Source: Maratus speciosus
Lineage: Eukaryota > Arthropoda > Arachnida > Araneae > Salticidae
Length of the DNA: 64,000 nt
Direction: 5' to 3'
Assembly: GCA_963932465.1 (NCBI GenBank)
Contig: OZ010792.1
Span: 16,447,701 to 16,511,700, forward strand
Under the pieces are notes generated by a model. The model saw nothing but the letters and a program-made list of their open reading frames with translations. It was not told the origin of the DNA and made no database searches. Position 1 is the stretch's first letter. Every line of letters starts with the position of its first letter. This document shows, one piece after another, positions 32,542-45,589 of the stretch. Both the position numbers and the translations under genes were made by a program.

Positions 32542-35500
32542 TCTATACTAATATTATAAAGAGGTAAAAATTGTTTATTTGTAGGAGGTAAGCTCTGGAA
32601 CTACCGGACCGATTCCAAAAGCAATGGTATCAAAATGGTGGTGTTAGTCCAACTTAGAACATAGGCTATATCTTATGTCCGTGCCACTGGCCAAAAGGGG
32701 ATACAGGAGGAAAAAACGTTCTAAAACTGAGATTTTTGTGTTACTGAAGAGCCTAGAAACATGAAATTAGGAATGATAGCTACTTATAAGATACTAATGA
32801 TCTCTAAGGATATTTCTTAAAAAAATCGAAATTAAAATGGGTGAAAATGCGCGAAAAACGTTCTAAAAAACGTTCTAAATGGCGATTTTTACGCAGTTTT
32901 AGGAAGTACTAAACCGATTTCAAAAATAAAGGTGTTCAAATGATGGTGGCAACACTTGCTCCAACATAGGCTACATTTTATGTCGGTGCCACTACCCCCA
33001 AAGAGGGTGCAGGAGCAAAAAATCATTCGAAATTGCGATTTCTGTGTTACTGAAGGGTCCAGGTACAGGGAATTTAGCATGGTAGTTACTTATTAGATAT
33101 AAATTATCTCTAAGAACATATCTTAAAAAATTCGAAATTTAAAAGAGGTGAAAATGCGCAAAAAGCGTTCTAAAAAACGTTCTAAATGGCGATTTTTACG
33201 CAATTTCAGGAAGTACTAAACCGATTTCAAAAATAATTGTGTCAAATGATGGTGACAACACTTGCTCCAACATAGGCTACATTTTATGTCGGCGCCACTA
33301 CCCCCAAAGTGGGTGCAGGAGATAAAAAACATTCGAAATTGCGATTTTTGTGTTACTGAAGGGTCCAGATACTGGGAATTTAGCATGGTAGTTACTTATT
33401 AGATATAAATTATCTCTAAGAACATTTCTTAAAAAATTCGAAATTTAAAAGGGGTGAAAATGCGCGAAAAGCGTTCTAAATGGCGATTTTTACGCAAACT
33501 CAACAAGTACCAAACCGATTTCAAAAATAATGGTGTCAAAATGATGGTGACAAACCTTACCCAACATAGGCTACATTTTATGTTGGTGCCACTACCTCTA
33601 AAGGGGGTGCAGGAGGAAAAAACGTTTGAAATTGCGACTTTTGTGTTACTGAAGGGTCCAGATACATGGAATTTAGCATGGTAGTTACTTATTAGATATA
33701 AATGATCTCTAAGAACATTTCTTAAAAAATTCGAAATTTAAAAGGGGTGAAAATGCGCGAAAAGTGTTCTAAAAAACGTTCTAAATGGCGATTTCTATGC
33801 AATCTCAGAAAGTACCCAACCTATTTCAAAAGTAATGGTTGGAAATTGATGATGACAGTCCTCGCTCCAACATAGGCTCTATTTCATGTCGGTGTCGCTA
33901 CCACCTAAAGGGTTGCAGATGCAAAAAACGTTCTAAATTGCGATTTTTGTGTTACTATAGGGCCTAGAATCCTGAAATTAGGCAGGGCAGTTATTTATAA
34001 GATACAAATGATCTCCAAGAACATTTCCTAAAAAATCGAAATTTAAAAGGGGTGAAAATGGACGAAAAACGTTCTACAAAAAGTTTTAAATAGCGATTTC
34101 TACGCAATCTCAGAAAGTACCCAACCTATTTCAAAAGTAATGGTTGGAAATTGATGATGACAGTCCTCGCTCCAACATAGGCTCTATTTCATGTCGGTGT
34201 CGCTACCACCTAAAGGGTTGCAGATGCAAAAAACGTTCTAAATTGCGATTTTTGTGTTACTATAGGGCCTAGAATCCTGAAATTAGGCAGGGCAGTTATT
34301 TATAAGATACAAATGATCTCCAAGAACATTTCCTAAAAAATCGAAATTTAAAAGGGGTGAAAATGGACGAAAAACGTTCTACAAAAAGTTTTAAATAGCG
34401 ATTTCTACGCAATCTCAGAAAGTACCCAACCTATTTCAAAAATAATGGTTGGAAATAGATGATGACAGCTCTTGCTCCAATATAGGGCCTATTTCATGTC
34501 GGAGTCACTACCACCTTGCGGTTGCATTTTAAAAGACGTTCTAAATTGGGATTTTTGTTATACTGCAGGGGCTAGCAACTTGAAATTTGGCGTGGTAATT
34601 TCTTATGAGATGTAAATATTCTCTGAAATCCTTAAAAATTTGAAATTTAAAAGGGGTGAAAATGAACGAAAAGCGTTCTAGAAACGTTCTAAATAGAGAT
34701 TTCTACGCAATCTCAGGAAATATAAACTGATTTCAGAAGTAATGGTTTCAAATTTATGGGTACAGTCCCGCTCCAATATAGCCTATATTTTACGTTGTTA
34801 TTACTACCACCTGGGGGTTACCGGAGCAAAAAATATTCTAAATTGCGTTTATGTGTTATTGAGGGGTCTAACAATTTGGAATGGAAATTAATTTCAAAGA
34901 TGCAAATGCTTTCTAAGAATTGTCGAAAAAAAAATCCAAATTTAAAAGGATGAAGTCAGCGAAAAGCGTTCTAAATTAAGATTTTTATGCAATCGTATGA
35001 AATACGAAACCGATTTCAAACATAATGGTCGCAAATTGATGGTGATAGAACCTGCTCAAACATATTCTATATTTTATGTCGTTGCCACACCCTTTAGATG
35101 GTTGCAGGAGCAAAAAATTTTCTAAATTGCGATTTGTGCGGTAGTGAAGAGGCTAGAAACTTTAAATATAGCACGGTAGTTATTTATAAAGTATAAATGT
35201 CCTCTAAGAACAGTCTAAAATAAATTCAAAATTAAAAAGGGGTGAATCGAACGGAAGGAGCGAAAAGCATTCTAAAACAGTCCTAAATTACGATGTCTAT
35301 GGAATCTCGGGATATAATAAACCGATTACAGAAGTTATTGGTTGCGAATCAAGAGTGATAGACCCTGATCCTATACGGGCTATATTTTATGCCGGTGTCA
35401 CTACTACCTGGTTGGCAGGAACAACAAGAAAACCTTTAAAAACATCTAAATTCCGTTTTCTATAGAATATTAGGAAATACTAACCGATTTCGAGGTTAAT

Positions 35501-35969
35501 GTTGGCAAATTAATCGTGACAGTCTCTGTTTCAACATTTTTCGAGAGATTCTATTTCAACTCTGTTTCGGTATTTTATGTTGGTGCCACTAATACCAGAG
35601 AGGTGGTAGACTGTTAGACAAGAAGCTTGGAATTTGACATGATGGTTAATTTTAAGATGTAAATGTGTTAAGATGGTTTCTAAAAAATTCAAAACTTCAA
35701 ATGAATACTGAAATGATGAGCGTATGAAATAAGCACGAAATTCTCAAAATACTTTCTAAATTATCATTTAATTGGAATTAGTTTTTGTTCTTCTTATTAA
35801 TTAAAATCTCATTTCTGTCTTTTGCACTTTTATAATGAAGTTTAGTCAAACTGTGGCTTAATTTGTAATTTTTGAATTATTTCAAAAAGTGTTCTAATAA
35901 AAAATAGTCATACAAATATCACTTGGCATATTTCAACTATTACGCGAGCAAAGCCGCGGAGTTTGCTAG
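32542..35969 (+). mobile_element. Non-autonomous Helitron carrying satellite units, copy 1
   Basis: Starts TCTATACTAATATTATAAAG and ends at a CTAG (35966-35969) preceded by the GC-rich stretch CGCGAGCAAAGCCGCGG, which can form the short hairpin expected near a Helitron 3' end. There are no terminal inverted repeats and no target duplication, as expected for Helitrons. The same start and end occur at 56420-60366. The interior is almost entirely diverged tandem units of about 305 bp. No Rep/helicase frame was seen. The start may alternatively be 32535, just after an A. Confidence 0.8.
32600..35640 (+). repeat. About 305-bp tandem array in Helitron copy 1
   Basis: The marker 'ggtgccactaccnccaaag' falls at about 32680, 32985, 33291, 33585, 33891, 34196, 34501, 34796, 35081 and 35393. 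Two adjacent units (from about 33780 and 34085) are nearly identical, while outer units are diverged and shorter. Each unit holds one or more copies of 'aaaacgttctaaa'. Confidence 0.93.
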
Positions 35970-36249
35970 TAGAATAAGATTTTCGCCTTTTTTTTTTTTT
36001 TTTTTTACTTTTTAACTTTCAAATTTACGACTTACAAAAAAGTACTTACGTGATGGTGAAAAATGAAGGTCATTTTCAGATTGAGCACTACAAATACATA
36101 AAAATCAATTATCAAAAGGCAACCCAAATTTTGCATGATAGTGTAATTTAACAGCATTTTAAAATATGTAACATTTTGTAAAGAATTGAGGCTGTTGCAT
36201 TTCATCATTTTATTTAACAAAAATTCTGTTATTTTTTTCCGCATACATG

Positions 36250-36758
36250 TTTAGTACAAGCCGTATATTTTGCATTAATATGTCAGAATGGTTATAGATT
36301 TCCAATTTATATTGCGATGTTAATTTTACTCTAAACTATTTTTTTCTTCAATATATCTGACGATTATTTATATTTCAACTAAATTTGTGAATGACCCCTA
36401 TTTCGCAGCAAAAAATATGCTCTAACTTTAAGCAGCTACAGTCAGCTTTAATCGTAGAATAATGGGACTTTTTTAGGAAATTTTAGTAAATTTAACTTAT
36501 GGAACCTGAGGACCGAATAAAAATTTTCATTTCTTAATTTTTTAAGAAATGTTTTTATCGACCGAAATCACCTTTAAAATTCTTCTTTACCTCATTTAAA
36601 ACATTTTTGTAATTAGAACTATATGTCTATGACTAACGGTTTAGGAATTAGTCATTGGACATCGTTGAAAGTGGACACCATGCATAACTTCACAGCAACT
36701 TGCAGAAAGTAATTGAAAATTTATTTAAGAGGGTTTGCGATCTTGCAGTTGGTTATGA
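36250..36758. other. Unassigned AT-rich stretch
   Basis: No motif-bearing frame and no terminal repeat recognised. Confidence 0.4.
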
Positions 36759-36765
36759 GATAAAT

Positions 36766-36974
36766 CATAGATGACAATTCTTAAATTATTCCGGAGTCCA
36801 ATTCAAGTCAAACATGTTTTCAACCGGAATTTTTTTAAATCAGTAAATGTTAAATGAAATCCAACAAGTACCGTATAAAATGGACGCATTTCTTTATATA
36901 TACTTACTGGTTTTAAATTATACTTACTGTCTTGTGTAATACTCCGGAATAATTAAGAAATCTTAGCATCTATG
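36766..36974. mobile_element. Foldback MITE, CATAG family, divergent member
   Basis: Left end CATAGATGACAATTC and right end GATTT/GCATCTATG-type sequence pair. The inner 'attattccggagt' and 'actccggaataat' also pair. The 7-bp duplication GATAAAT is exact (36759-36765 and 36975-36981). Confidence 0.82.
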
Positions 36975-36981
36975 GATAAAT

Positions 36982-38049
36982 GTTTATTTCCATTACACCT
37001 CTATGGTTATATTCGATAGTATTTTATTTTTAACACATTCAAACAAAGTTGAAAAGTGTTTATGCATTCGGTTTGTCTATCCGTCTGGCCATCAGTCCGT
37101 CTGTCCACACTCTAACTCCTGTAAATATACTCGAATTTTCATGCAATTGATAAGCGTTATTTAGGGTCACCGAGGCATATTTGGTATTGTATATGAAGTA
37201 TGTGGGATTAATAGTTCATTTACATGGACACTGAAAAGAATTCCATTACATTGTGGTATATGATAAAAAATCGTTCGCAGAATATTTTAATGAGATTACG
37301 CTATTTCAAATGTATTTAAACTGATATAAATGACTGAATTTCACTACGATTACGTTAGAACAGGGAATTCATAGCATGTTTTATTCATTTACAGGGACAC
37401 ACAAAAGAAATCTTTTACAGTACTACCTTTGAGTAATAATTCCTGGAGTGTGCGGTTTAAAATTCGGTATGCACTTTTAAATTTAACTAATTTTTTTGTG
37501 TGTTACTCGTTGTATATAAATTCTACACCTCATGCACTGGAGTGCACAAACGAATTCACTTACCATTCTCCTTATTAGCGGAAATTGCTGAAGAGGAATT
37601 TTCAACTGAGGTATATCTATAACTTAACGGAACTAAATTTTGGCATGCATGTAGTTAATAGATACAAATCTATATATCATATGCAGGGTTGCTCAAAGAA
37701 TTCGGATAATTTTCCGATTGTAGACGGGAACAGTTGAAATTTGGTTTTGAAATGCATTATGCGTTTCCATATGATTGAATTAGAGATAATATTTTAACTT
37801 ATTAAACGGTGCAATTTTGTTACAATATTCTGAACGTGTTGGAAAGTGTTTCACAATCTATGCTTGACGCATGATTTTTTCTTTCTGGTTTAACTTTCAA
37901 GACAAAAATCGTGAATCACAAATTGAAATTAAAACTATTCATTTTAAATTTAAAGATACAAATGTAACTCCATAAATCTGATCTAAATATTTACCGAAGA
38001 TGCCTCTTCATTCATTAAATATATCATTAAATATTTCATTAAAATTTCA
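36982..38049. other. Stretch with weak repeats, no gene
   Basis: Contains 'ccgtctgtccacactctaac' near 37090, related in style to the minisatellite at 18838. 37962-38030 resembles 46126-46200 ('atttaccgaagatgcct'). No coding sequence was recognised. Confidence 0.45.
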
Positions 38050-38053
38050 TTAA

Positions 38054-38262
38054 CACCTTAACGCTCGAATTAAATTACGGTTGAAAAATTCAAATTGCTT
38101 ATTTGCACCACTTTTATGAAAAAGAAATATTCACCTTATTTAATGACAGGAAAAACGACATTTAATTGTAGCCAATTTCACTATTTTATGAAACTGGTGG
38201 GAATCAAACAATTTGAGTAAAAGACACAGCCCGAGAATATGACTGGAGCGAGAATTAAGGGG
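38054..38262. mobile_element. TTAA-flanked MITE, family A
   Basis: TTAA at 38050-38053 and 38263-38266, ends CACCTTAACGCTCG and CGAGAATTAAGGGG. The interior matches 61451-61659 and 62851-63058 ('aattcaaattgctta', 'aaaagacacagcccg'). Confidence 0.9.
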
Positions 38263-38338
38263 TTAAATATATATATTATACAGGACAAACATATATGTGC
38301 GTAACGCATACGTCATTTTGCGAATGACCACCGCCCCC

Positions 38339-38616
38339 TGAATACTAGGCCTGAGCGCTCACACAAAAATGACACAAAAATGGCGGCCGCCGAAGGCGGA
38401 TTTTTTTTTAGCGTAGGTACGGTCCCTTAAATGTAGACACCAGTATTTTATAAAAGATTTCTCTACCTTGTTTATTCTCAGAAAAATGAAGCGGAAAAAA
38501 CTTCAAAAAGTTATTGGTAGGAATATTTAAGGGACCGTACACACGCTGAAAAAAATCCGCCTTCGGCAGCCGCCATTTTTGGTCCAGCGCTAAGGCCTAG
38601 TATTCAGGGGGCGGTG
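38339..38616. mobile_element. CACCGCC-type MITE, complete copy
   Basis: Ends CACCGCCCCCTGAATAC and GTATTCAGGGGGCGGTG are exact inverted repeats. The 7-bp duplication GAATGAC is exact (38332-38338 and 38617-38623). The sites at about 46700 and 51085 in the related element copies are uninterrupted. The interior includes 'atggcggccgccgaagg' and its inverted partner. Confidence 0.93.
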
Positions 38617-39939
38617 GAATGACAACACTTTGAAACTGCAAATTTTTAAACTTCTAAACTTCGCAAATTGAAAATTTTTACACCGTCGTATAAGGAAAAA
38701 AATGCTGTTTTAAATGCAAATTGTTTGAAAGCTGTATATCAATTAAATTTAAAGATATTAATTTTTTTTTTTTGTAGTTATTATTACTTTTTTTGTAATC
38801 GCGGCAACTGAAGTAGGGGAGACTAGGGAGGGTAGGCCCACTTTTTACAAAATAATTTTTTATTTTTTAAATATTGAGCGTAGAATAAAGTTTATATATC
38901 ATTTTATTCGTTATACAATCAGTTATCAAAATAAAATTTCTCCATAAGTGTAATGTATAAGAAATTTGAAAAATGATTGGCTTTAATCATGAGAAAATAA
39001 TGGGTCAAGACTCCCCACATACGCGAGAGTTGACCCACTATATGGGAGGCTTGACCCACTTTGCTTTATATTGAAAAATTTGTGAAGAAAAATAAAATAA
39101 GTTTAAAGAAAGCAAAATAACTTTATGCTACATGCTTTAATTATCATCAAAAAATATTTTTGAAAATAGGATGCTTCAACAAACTTTTTTAGGCGTAATA
39201 GCATGTCAGAGGCGAAAAATTTTGTTTTAAACAGGTTTTGTCTGAGCAGGTATAATTGTACAACAGGTAAAATGAAATTTTAAAATTTCAGAGAGTATTC
39301 CGCTAGAGACAGGTTCCGTTTCCAGACGGTTTCATGCGTTATAATGTCCGGATTTTGTTGTCACTGTCTCGTTTTTTTTTTAATATTATTTGGAAAAATG
39401 GTTATTGTCCTCGGTCAAGGTCGGAAATCAAAAACATATCTGAAGCATTTAATTAGTTGAATCCGCGTTTTATTCGTTTTCTGATGTGTCTATACAGTAA
39501 TCTGTCTTTTCCCTTTACTTTTAACAGAGATGGATACTTATGTTGCCACTATGACAAAAAAGTAATAAAAACTACAAAAAAAAAATCAATAACTCAGAAA
39601 CAAATTGAGATACAGCTTTCAAACAAATTGCAATTAAAAATGCATTTTTTTTTCTCTATACGACGATATAAAAAGTAATATTGTGGGATATTTAGAAGTT
39701 TAAAAATGAAATTTCATTTAAAATGGGTCCAGGAATATTAATGTTTAATCCATGGCGTACGTAATGTATGACCAGTTCCTTAGAAGTTTAAAAATTTACA
39801 GTACCGAAAAATGTAATTCATGACTTACGTAATGTGTGGTCAACTCCGTGCGATTTTTTATGTCTTAAATTTTAGTCTTTGAAAAAATCATTTTCCGTAT
39901 GGTCGTTGTAATTTGTTAAATAGTATTTTTTTTCCTTTT

Positions 39940-39970
<31 letters not shown>

Positions 39971-40151
39971 GTCTCCTTGCTCTACTTTTTGTGACATTCG
40001 ACCTGGCAACTCTAGTTGCTTCATTGTTTAGCTTCATTTCATTCTATTCATTATGTTCAAATTTGTCTACATACCTTCCTAAAGTTTTTCGATCCATGCT
40101 ATGTTCTTTTGAAGCCGAATGAGCAGTTAACTTATCATTATCACCTCTTAA

Positions 40152-40363
40152 CCCTTTCAGAGGCAAAGTACTTTCAGTACTAAAATTTTCAAATAAATGA
40201 CTGGCACCGGAATATACGAACAAATTTAATTGGAAATATGAAAAAAGGCTATATTTCACATATATATTAAATTGAAAAGATTATAGCAAAATTCTGGTGC
40301 CAATGTGGAGTTTGGGAATTAAAATAAATTGGTTTCATAAACGGACCACTGCCCCTCAAACAG
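40152..40363. mobile_element. TTAA-flanked MITE, family B
   Basis: TTAA at 40148-40151 and 40364-40367. Ends CCCTTTCAGAGGCAAAG and CTGCCCCTCAAACAG. The inner 'ggcaccggaat' and 'attctggtgcc' pair. Related to 4700-4916, 62536-62738 and the end fragment before 46290. Confidence 0.85.
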
Positions 40364-40661
40364 TTAAGACTGCTGCTTTCGTACTTTCTAGTCTTTTCCA
40401 CTGTTTCTATTTACCTATATTTAGTAATATTTAAATTGAAAAGAACTTTCGATCAACTTTCGCATTTATATTTCATTAATTTTTTCATGCAGTGCAAATA
40501 CCAATTTTTTACATCTTTCCTTAATCAGCTTTAAACATTTTCTTTCCCATCACCCCATTTTACTATACATATGCAGAATAAAGTTACATTCATTTTTATA
40601 TATAACCATTAATCTTTCATTATGCACAGTGTATAATAAAAATATTTTCAAAACCCCTTAA

Positions 40662-40944
40662 CATATTGCCGACGGGCAATTTTTATCAAATCTGAATTTT
40701 AAAACAGTAGAAGCTCCCCCCTGTTCTGAAAGTCTTTAGTACATTGGTATTCTGGATAGGTTTCCCAAGTTTATGCATTAGTAAGTATCTTTCAATGAAC
40801 AAATTTAATAAAAAATATCTTACAATCTATAAAAAATCTGGACAACATGATATAAATGCATTTTCTGTAAGGTAGAAGCCACGCCCTTAGTCAATGATGT
40901 ATTTTGAATGAAAGCAAGAATTCTCGTTTCCCGTTGTGAATGTG
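40662..40944. mobile_element. TTAA-flanked MITE, family C, copy 2
   Basis: TTAA at 40658-40661 and 40945-40948. Collinear with 8491-8772 over its full length. Confidence 0.88.
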
Positions 40945-43941
40945 TTAAGGAGCCTTGAACATCTGGTCAACCGTCCCTCACATTGACTGGGTCAGGCCTC
41001 CCCACATAACCTTTTTTTAAAGAATAGCACATTGCTATGTTAAGCCTAACTTACTGTATAATCTTTATGCCAGGAATGAGAGCTAGATATTTCTGCATTA
41101 CTTAAAACCTACTTACTTAAATTTCTGTGATATATTTTATCTGAAAAAAGCTTACAAAATATTTCTAAAAAACAACTTTTAGGTTGAAAACACCTCACAA
41201 TTCATTTTTTCACACTAATTTCGATTTTCTGTATGAAACAGAGATTGCTATTTGATCATTCCGGTAGCTTTGGTTGACACCTATTGATAAAACTCTGAAA
41301 TTATTTTAAATATGAAAACTGATGGGTGGGTTAAGCCTCCCGTATGCTCAACCATCCCAAGTGTCTACTCCATTTCTGTGGAAAACAAAGGGAAAAAGGA
41401 AAATAGTAGATTGCTGTATATTTTTGTTACCATTTTCTTATAAAAACTGAAAAAAAAAATTGAAATTAAAATACGTGCTATGTCATGAATATCGCCTGTG
41501 TCTGTCCCGGTGAGTTTCGGCTTTATTTCGTTTTAATTTATCAATTAAAGGACTTGTAGGTTATTGCAATTTAACTTTAAAAACGATTCAACACTTTTTC
41601 TTTACAAAAGTGTATTTTAAAGAATATTTGTGTGACTTATTTTCACCGCAATTACTTAATTCGTATCAAAAATCTGAAAGAATGTAAGTTTATTAATCCG
41701 TGTGTAATTACATTTTCCGAATTTTGAAAAAATATAAATGAATAACTTCTCATAAAACATGGAGCTATTAGCAACAAAAAAAAAGAAGTCATATAAATTA
41801 CTAGGTAACCGATATTGTTTTGTCGAGCTTCTTAAATGACGTCATTGCTTTCTGCTGTGTTTGTGTATTATTCCGCGGTAATAATGCCATTTGCATACCG
41901 CTCTATAGATGTTGTTTAAGAAAGGGATCTTAAAAGTGGGATGATTTAGCGGTTGCAATTGATGTCCTTTTATAAAAAAGAGTGTATTTTTATTCTTAAA
42001 ACTGAAATATGTTTTGTGGAAGTGCGTCATTTTCACCCCAGCTGCTTTGAAATTCTTCACAGGTGAAAATGCTTCGTTTTTGAAAACAACGTAATCGAAA
42101 TACCACGCTCATAAAACCCAATGTCTTACAAATATTTAGAGTGAGTTTATGGAAGAGCATTAACATACAGTATGCATGCTCTTTGTCCGAAAAATAGCTA
42201 TTTATATTACAGAACTTGATGATTCTCTCTTTGATGAATTCGCTTTGTCGAGTTAGACAAGCAGTCAAAGGAGATCTTGGCAATAATTCGAAGTTTAAAA
42301 TAATATCAGGTTCCCCATGTTTTTGTTCAAAAGTCTCTTTGCTAACAAAATTTTATTACTATTCTTTAAGGCATGTTTATGTAATTTTATCAAAGTAACA
42401 TAATTAGCTTAATTTAATTTTTCATAATTTTATATAATCTATATATTTAAAACACAAGAATGTTTTTTAGTCATCTGCCCTGAGATTTTCTGCTGAACCA
42501 AATTTACTAATATTTTTTTTAACTGAAAGCTGTTCATTTGTAGTTGTGTCCGCACTAGCTGTTTTTTAAATATCTCTTTATTATATTTTAATTTTAAAAG
42601 TATGAAACTTCTTCAAAATGATGGTAATGAGATAACTTTCATTATTGCAGAGAAGAGAGAAATAATGCTTTATTTAGCTTAATAGCTATATAAAGCTTAA
42701 TAGCTTACTAGTTTAATAGCTTTATTTATCTTTATTCATATGATTATCTGATAAAAATTGAAAATTGTTGATAAAAATTGTTGTATAGGGTTTAATGGCG
42801 CAAAATCTCATTAGTAGATAATATTTTGAACAGAAAATTACGTACTGCTTTTGAAAACACGCATTTTCCTCATACAATTTCCATATTTTTCCATCTTCTC
42901 TGTGTGTACTAAGTTTCAGACACTAGGTGAAATGCTTATGTAAGTGAAAATGACGTCATATTTAAAAGAAAACGGTGATTTTTTTAGATAAAACTAAACT
43001 TTCTAACGCAATCGCGTAAAAAAAAAAAACATAAATTACAGCAATCTTTACTTTTCGAGACTGAGATTAGAATCTCGAGAGTTAAGAGTGCGACTGTTCA
43101 CATGCAAAGATTTTGCTGACAATCGTGACTTCATGTTTTGAGTTAAAATGATTTTTAAAATGATCAAATTAAAATACCAAATTTTTAAAAATGGTGATTG
43201 CGGGTATGAGAGGTTAACTTTAAATTTAGTTCTATCGCATGGAGCTCGATTAAGAAAGATTAATCCGTTTGCCCTTAAAACAACATAAAGAGTTCATCAT
43301 TTTCTTACGACTAATATTCCGTAAACAAAAATAAAAATTCCTCTATGATTAAATAAATAAAATAATATAAATAAAAGACAAATTTAACAGACATGTAATT
43401 GAACTACGCGCTTAAAGCTCTGAAATTATTAGAAAATAAAAGGACGCCGTAAGCAGCAAAATCGTGGGCTAATTACTCTTAGCATGCGTCTAATACGAAA
43501 AAATCGCTTTTGATAACTTTCAAAAGTTTATAAAAACATGTATAAAAATCACTTATAAACAGATTAAGTAAAATAATGCTATAAAAAGTGATAAACTATC
43601 TTCATTAAGATTGACGATCGTTTGGTCGCACCAACGGCGGCATTTTCAAAATCATTTATGATAGAAAATATTTTCACATAATTTAAAAACAATAAACATA
43701 GTAAACAATGTCATGAGACATGATGCATAATGAAAAACATTGCAAACCTAAAATTAAATTAAAATTAAATTAGCTATTTGTGAGCGTGGATTAATTTTCA
43801 TATAATTTAACAAAACAATAACATGGTAAACAATGTCACGAGACAGCATGCATAATGAAAAACATTGCAAAACATAAAATAAAAATAAAATTATCTTGGC
43901 TGTTTGCGAATGTGGATTAATTTTTACTATTGTTATTAAAA

Positions 43942-44326
43942 TTAGATAGCATCTCTTTTCCAAATTTTAGGTAAATCAAGGGACACTGAATCATTGCAAA
44001 TATTCTTGTTGCGTAAAAATATCTCTATTGATTCTCGGATTATGGATGGTAAATAAAATCTTGATGTATAAATTAACTTGCTATTTTAAAAATTGATCTG
44101 TAACGGTTCTTCGCTGCATAATCTGGCCAAACCTGTGGTTCTTCTGTTGTACTTGATGTCTACAATATGTTCTTTGATTCTGGTTTTAAGTTTTCTTCTT
44201 GTCATACCTATATAAAACCGCTTTGTTCCATCTTCTTTTGTGAAGGGTATTTCATATACTCCTGATAACTGGTTTGACTCTATTGGGTCTATTTTCTTGC
44301 ATATAATATTTTTTAATTTCATAGAA
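43942..44326 (-). pseudogene. Penelope GIY-YIG endonuclease, inverted-arm copy
   Basis: The minus-strand frame starting at the arm junction carries the endonuclease part only. Motifs GVYEIPF and FYIGM are 11 residues apart, followed by RKLKTRIKEH, the pattern of GIY-YIG nucleases attached to Penelope-like reverse transcriptases. The frame meets a TAA at 44083-44085, after EPLQINF. It then resumes in the same frame with a segment containing RESIEIFLRNKN and LPKIWKRDAI, and ends at a TAA at 43942-43944. The right-hand copy has the same internal TAA. Against that copy it differs at a few residues, such as MTRRKL versus MSSRKL. Without the reverse transcriptase domain it could not act as a complete element protein; it is a by-product of how the element inserted. 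Confidence 0.9.
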
Positions 44327-45589
44327 TTCAACGTATGAGTTCTTCAATATTTGAATCACATTAATTTACCTCAGAATTTTTTAATAGTCAGTCTAGATAT
44401 AGTCTCTTTATACCCATCTATTGATACCCAAAAAGCCGTTACAAATATAAATAATTGCATTGACCACATGGAGAGTATTAATGATAATATGAAAACTACA
44501 AAAAAAAAGAGTGCTCTTAATCTTATAGTTAATAATAATTACTTCACTTTCGACGACAAAATATACAAACAAAATAACGGAGCTCCAAAGGGTTCTCCTA
44601 TATCAGGATTATTAGCTGAATTCATATTACGACCACTCGAAATAGATATATACAAATTGGATTATACTCCCCATGCATGGATCAGATACGGAGACGATAT
44701 TTTCATCATATGGTAACATGCAGATACCTTGCTCAATAACTTTTTAAACCAGATAAATAACCTTGATTCTAAAATTAAATTCACATTGGAAGTAGAACAA
44801 AATGGTACGCTACCTTATTTAGATATATTACTAATCAAGACGCACAAAGGAATAGAACACACTGTTTACAGAAAACCCATAGCCAGTCAATCCGTTATCC
44901 CTCATAATGCTCAAGCACCTTTTTCATACAAAGTTTCTGCATTTAGACATTCTATTCATAGAGCATTCACTGTTTATACCCCCGAGCAATTAAATAATGA
45001 AATAAATAAAATATATGATATTGCAAGAAACAATAGATACAAAGAAAGCACCATAGAAAAATTAATTAAGAGCTTGAAGAATAAAAAGAAAAGAAATTTC
45101 AATCCACAAAATTCCATGTTATCCACTTTACAATATTTTCCTGGTTTCTTCGAACGTTTGAAATATAAACTCAATAAATTCAATATCTGCCTAGTCGCAA
45201 AACCTTCTATGAAATTAAAAAATATAGTATGCAAGAAAATAGATCCAATAGAGTCAAACCAGTTATCAGGAGTATACGAAATACCCTTCACAAAAGAAGT
45301 TGGAACAAAGCGGTTTTATATAGGTATGTCAAGTAGAAAACTTAAAACCAGAATCAAAGAACATATAGCAAACATCAAGTACAACAGAAGAACCACAGCT
45401 TTGGCCATATTATGCAGCGAAGAACCGTTACAGATCGATTTTTAAAATAGCAAGTTAATTTATACATCAAGATTTTATTTACCTTCCATAATTCGAGAAT
45501 CAATAGAGATATTTTTACGCAACAAGAATATTTGCAATGATTCAGTGTCCCATGATTTACCTAAAATTTGGAAAAGAGATGCTATCTAA
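44327..45589 (+). pseudogene. Penelope-like reverse transcriptase-endonuclease (broken)
   Basis: In order along the + strand: a degraded start (NSTYEFF, then a one-base frame change near 44345); reverse-transcriptase motif A, VSLDIVSLYPSID; motif B region, NGAPKGSPISGLLAEF; catalytic motif C as RYGDDIF, keeping two aspartates; a thumb region with LPYLDILL and HTVYRKP; and a GIY-YIG domain (GVYEIPF, FYIGM, KLKTRIKEH). Disruptions are loss of the N-terminal third, the frame change, a TAA at 44714-44716 just after motif C, and a TAA at 45443-45445 before the conserved RESIEIFLRNKN tail. The last TAA is shared with the inverted arm. In life such proteins copy element RNA into DNA at a nicked target site, using the endonuclease domain. 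This copy is inactive. Both key catalytic motifs survive, so decay appears moderate. Confidence 0.93.

Larger units (their letters stand above)
38816..41365 (+). mobile_element. 2.55-kb TA element, GACTAGGGAG family
   Basis: Starts GGGGAGACTAGGGAGGG after TA (38814-38815) and ends CAACCATCCCAAGTGTC before TA (41366-41367); the ends are diverged inverted repeats. 'Gggaggcttgaccca'-type motifs recur near both ends. The left 430 bp match 11675-12120. The interior holds TTAA MITEs at 40152 and 40662, a poly-T tract at about 39927-39970 and a minus-strand piece related to element X (39490-39690). No transposase was seen. Confidence 0.75.

Noticed and set aside
33454..33684. 76-codon frame in the Helitron array
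   Set aside because: It spans one tandem unit. Neighbouring units break the same frame with stops, so no selection on a protein is visible.
39927..39972. Long poly-T tract as a possible retrotransposon tail
   Set aside because: No adjacent coding remnant or target duplication was found. Treated as simple sequence.
44974..45291. 105-codon minus-strand frame
   Set aside because: Antisense shadow of the Penelope reverse transcriptase-endonuclease.
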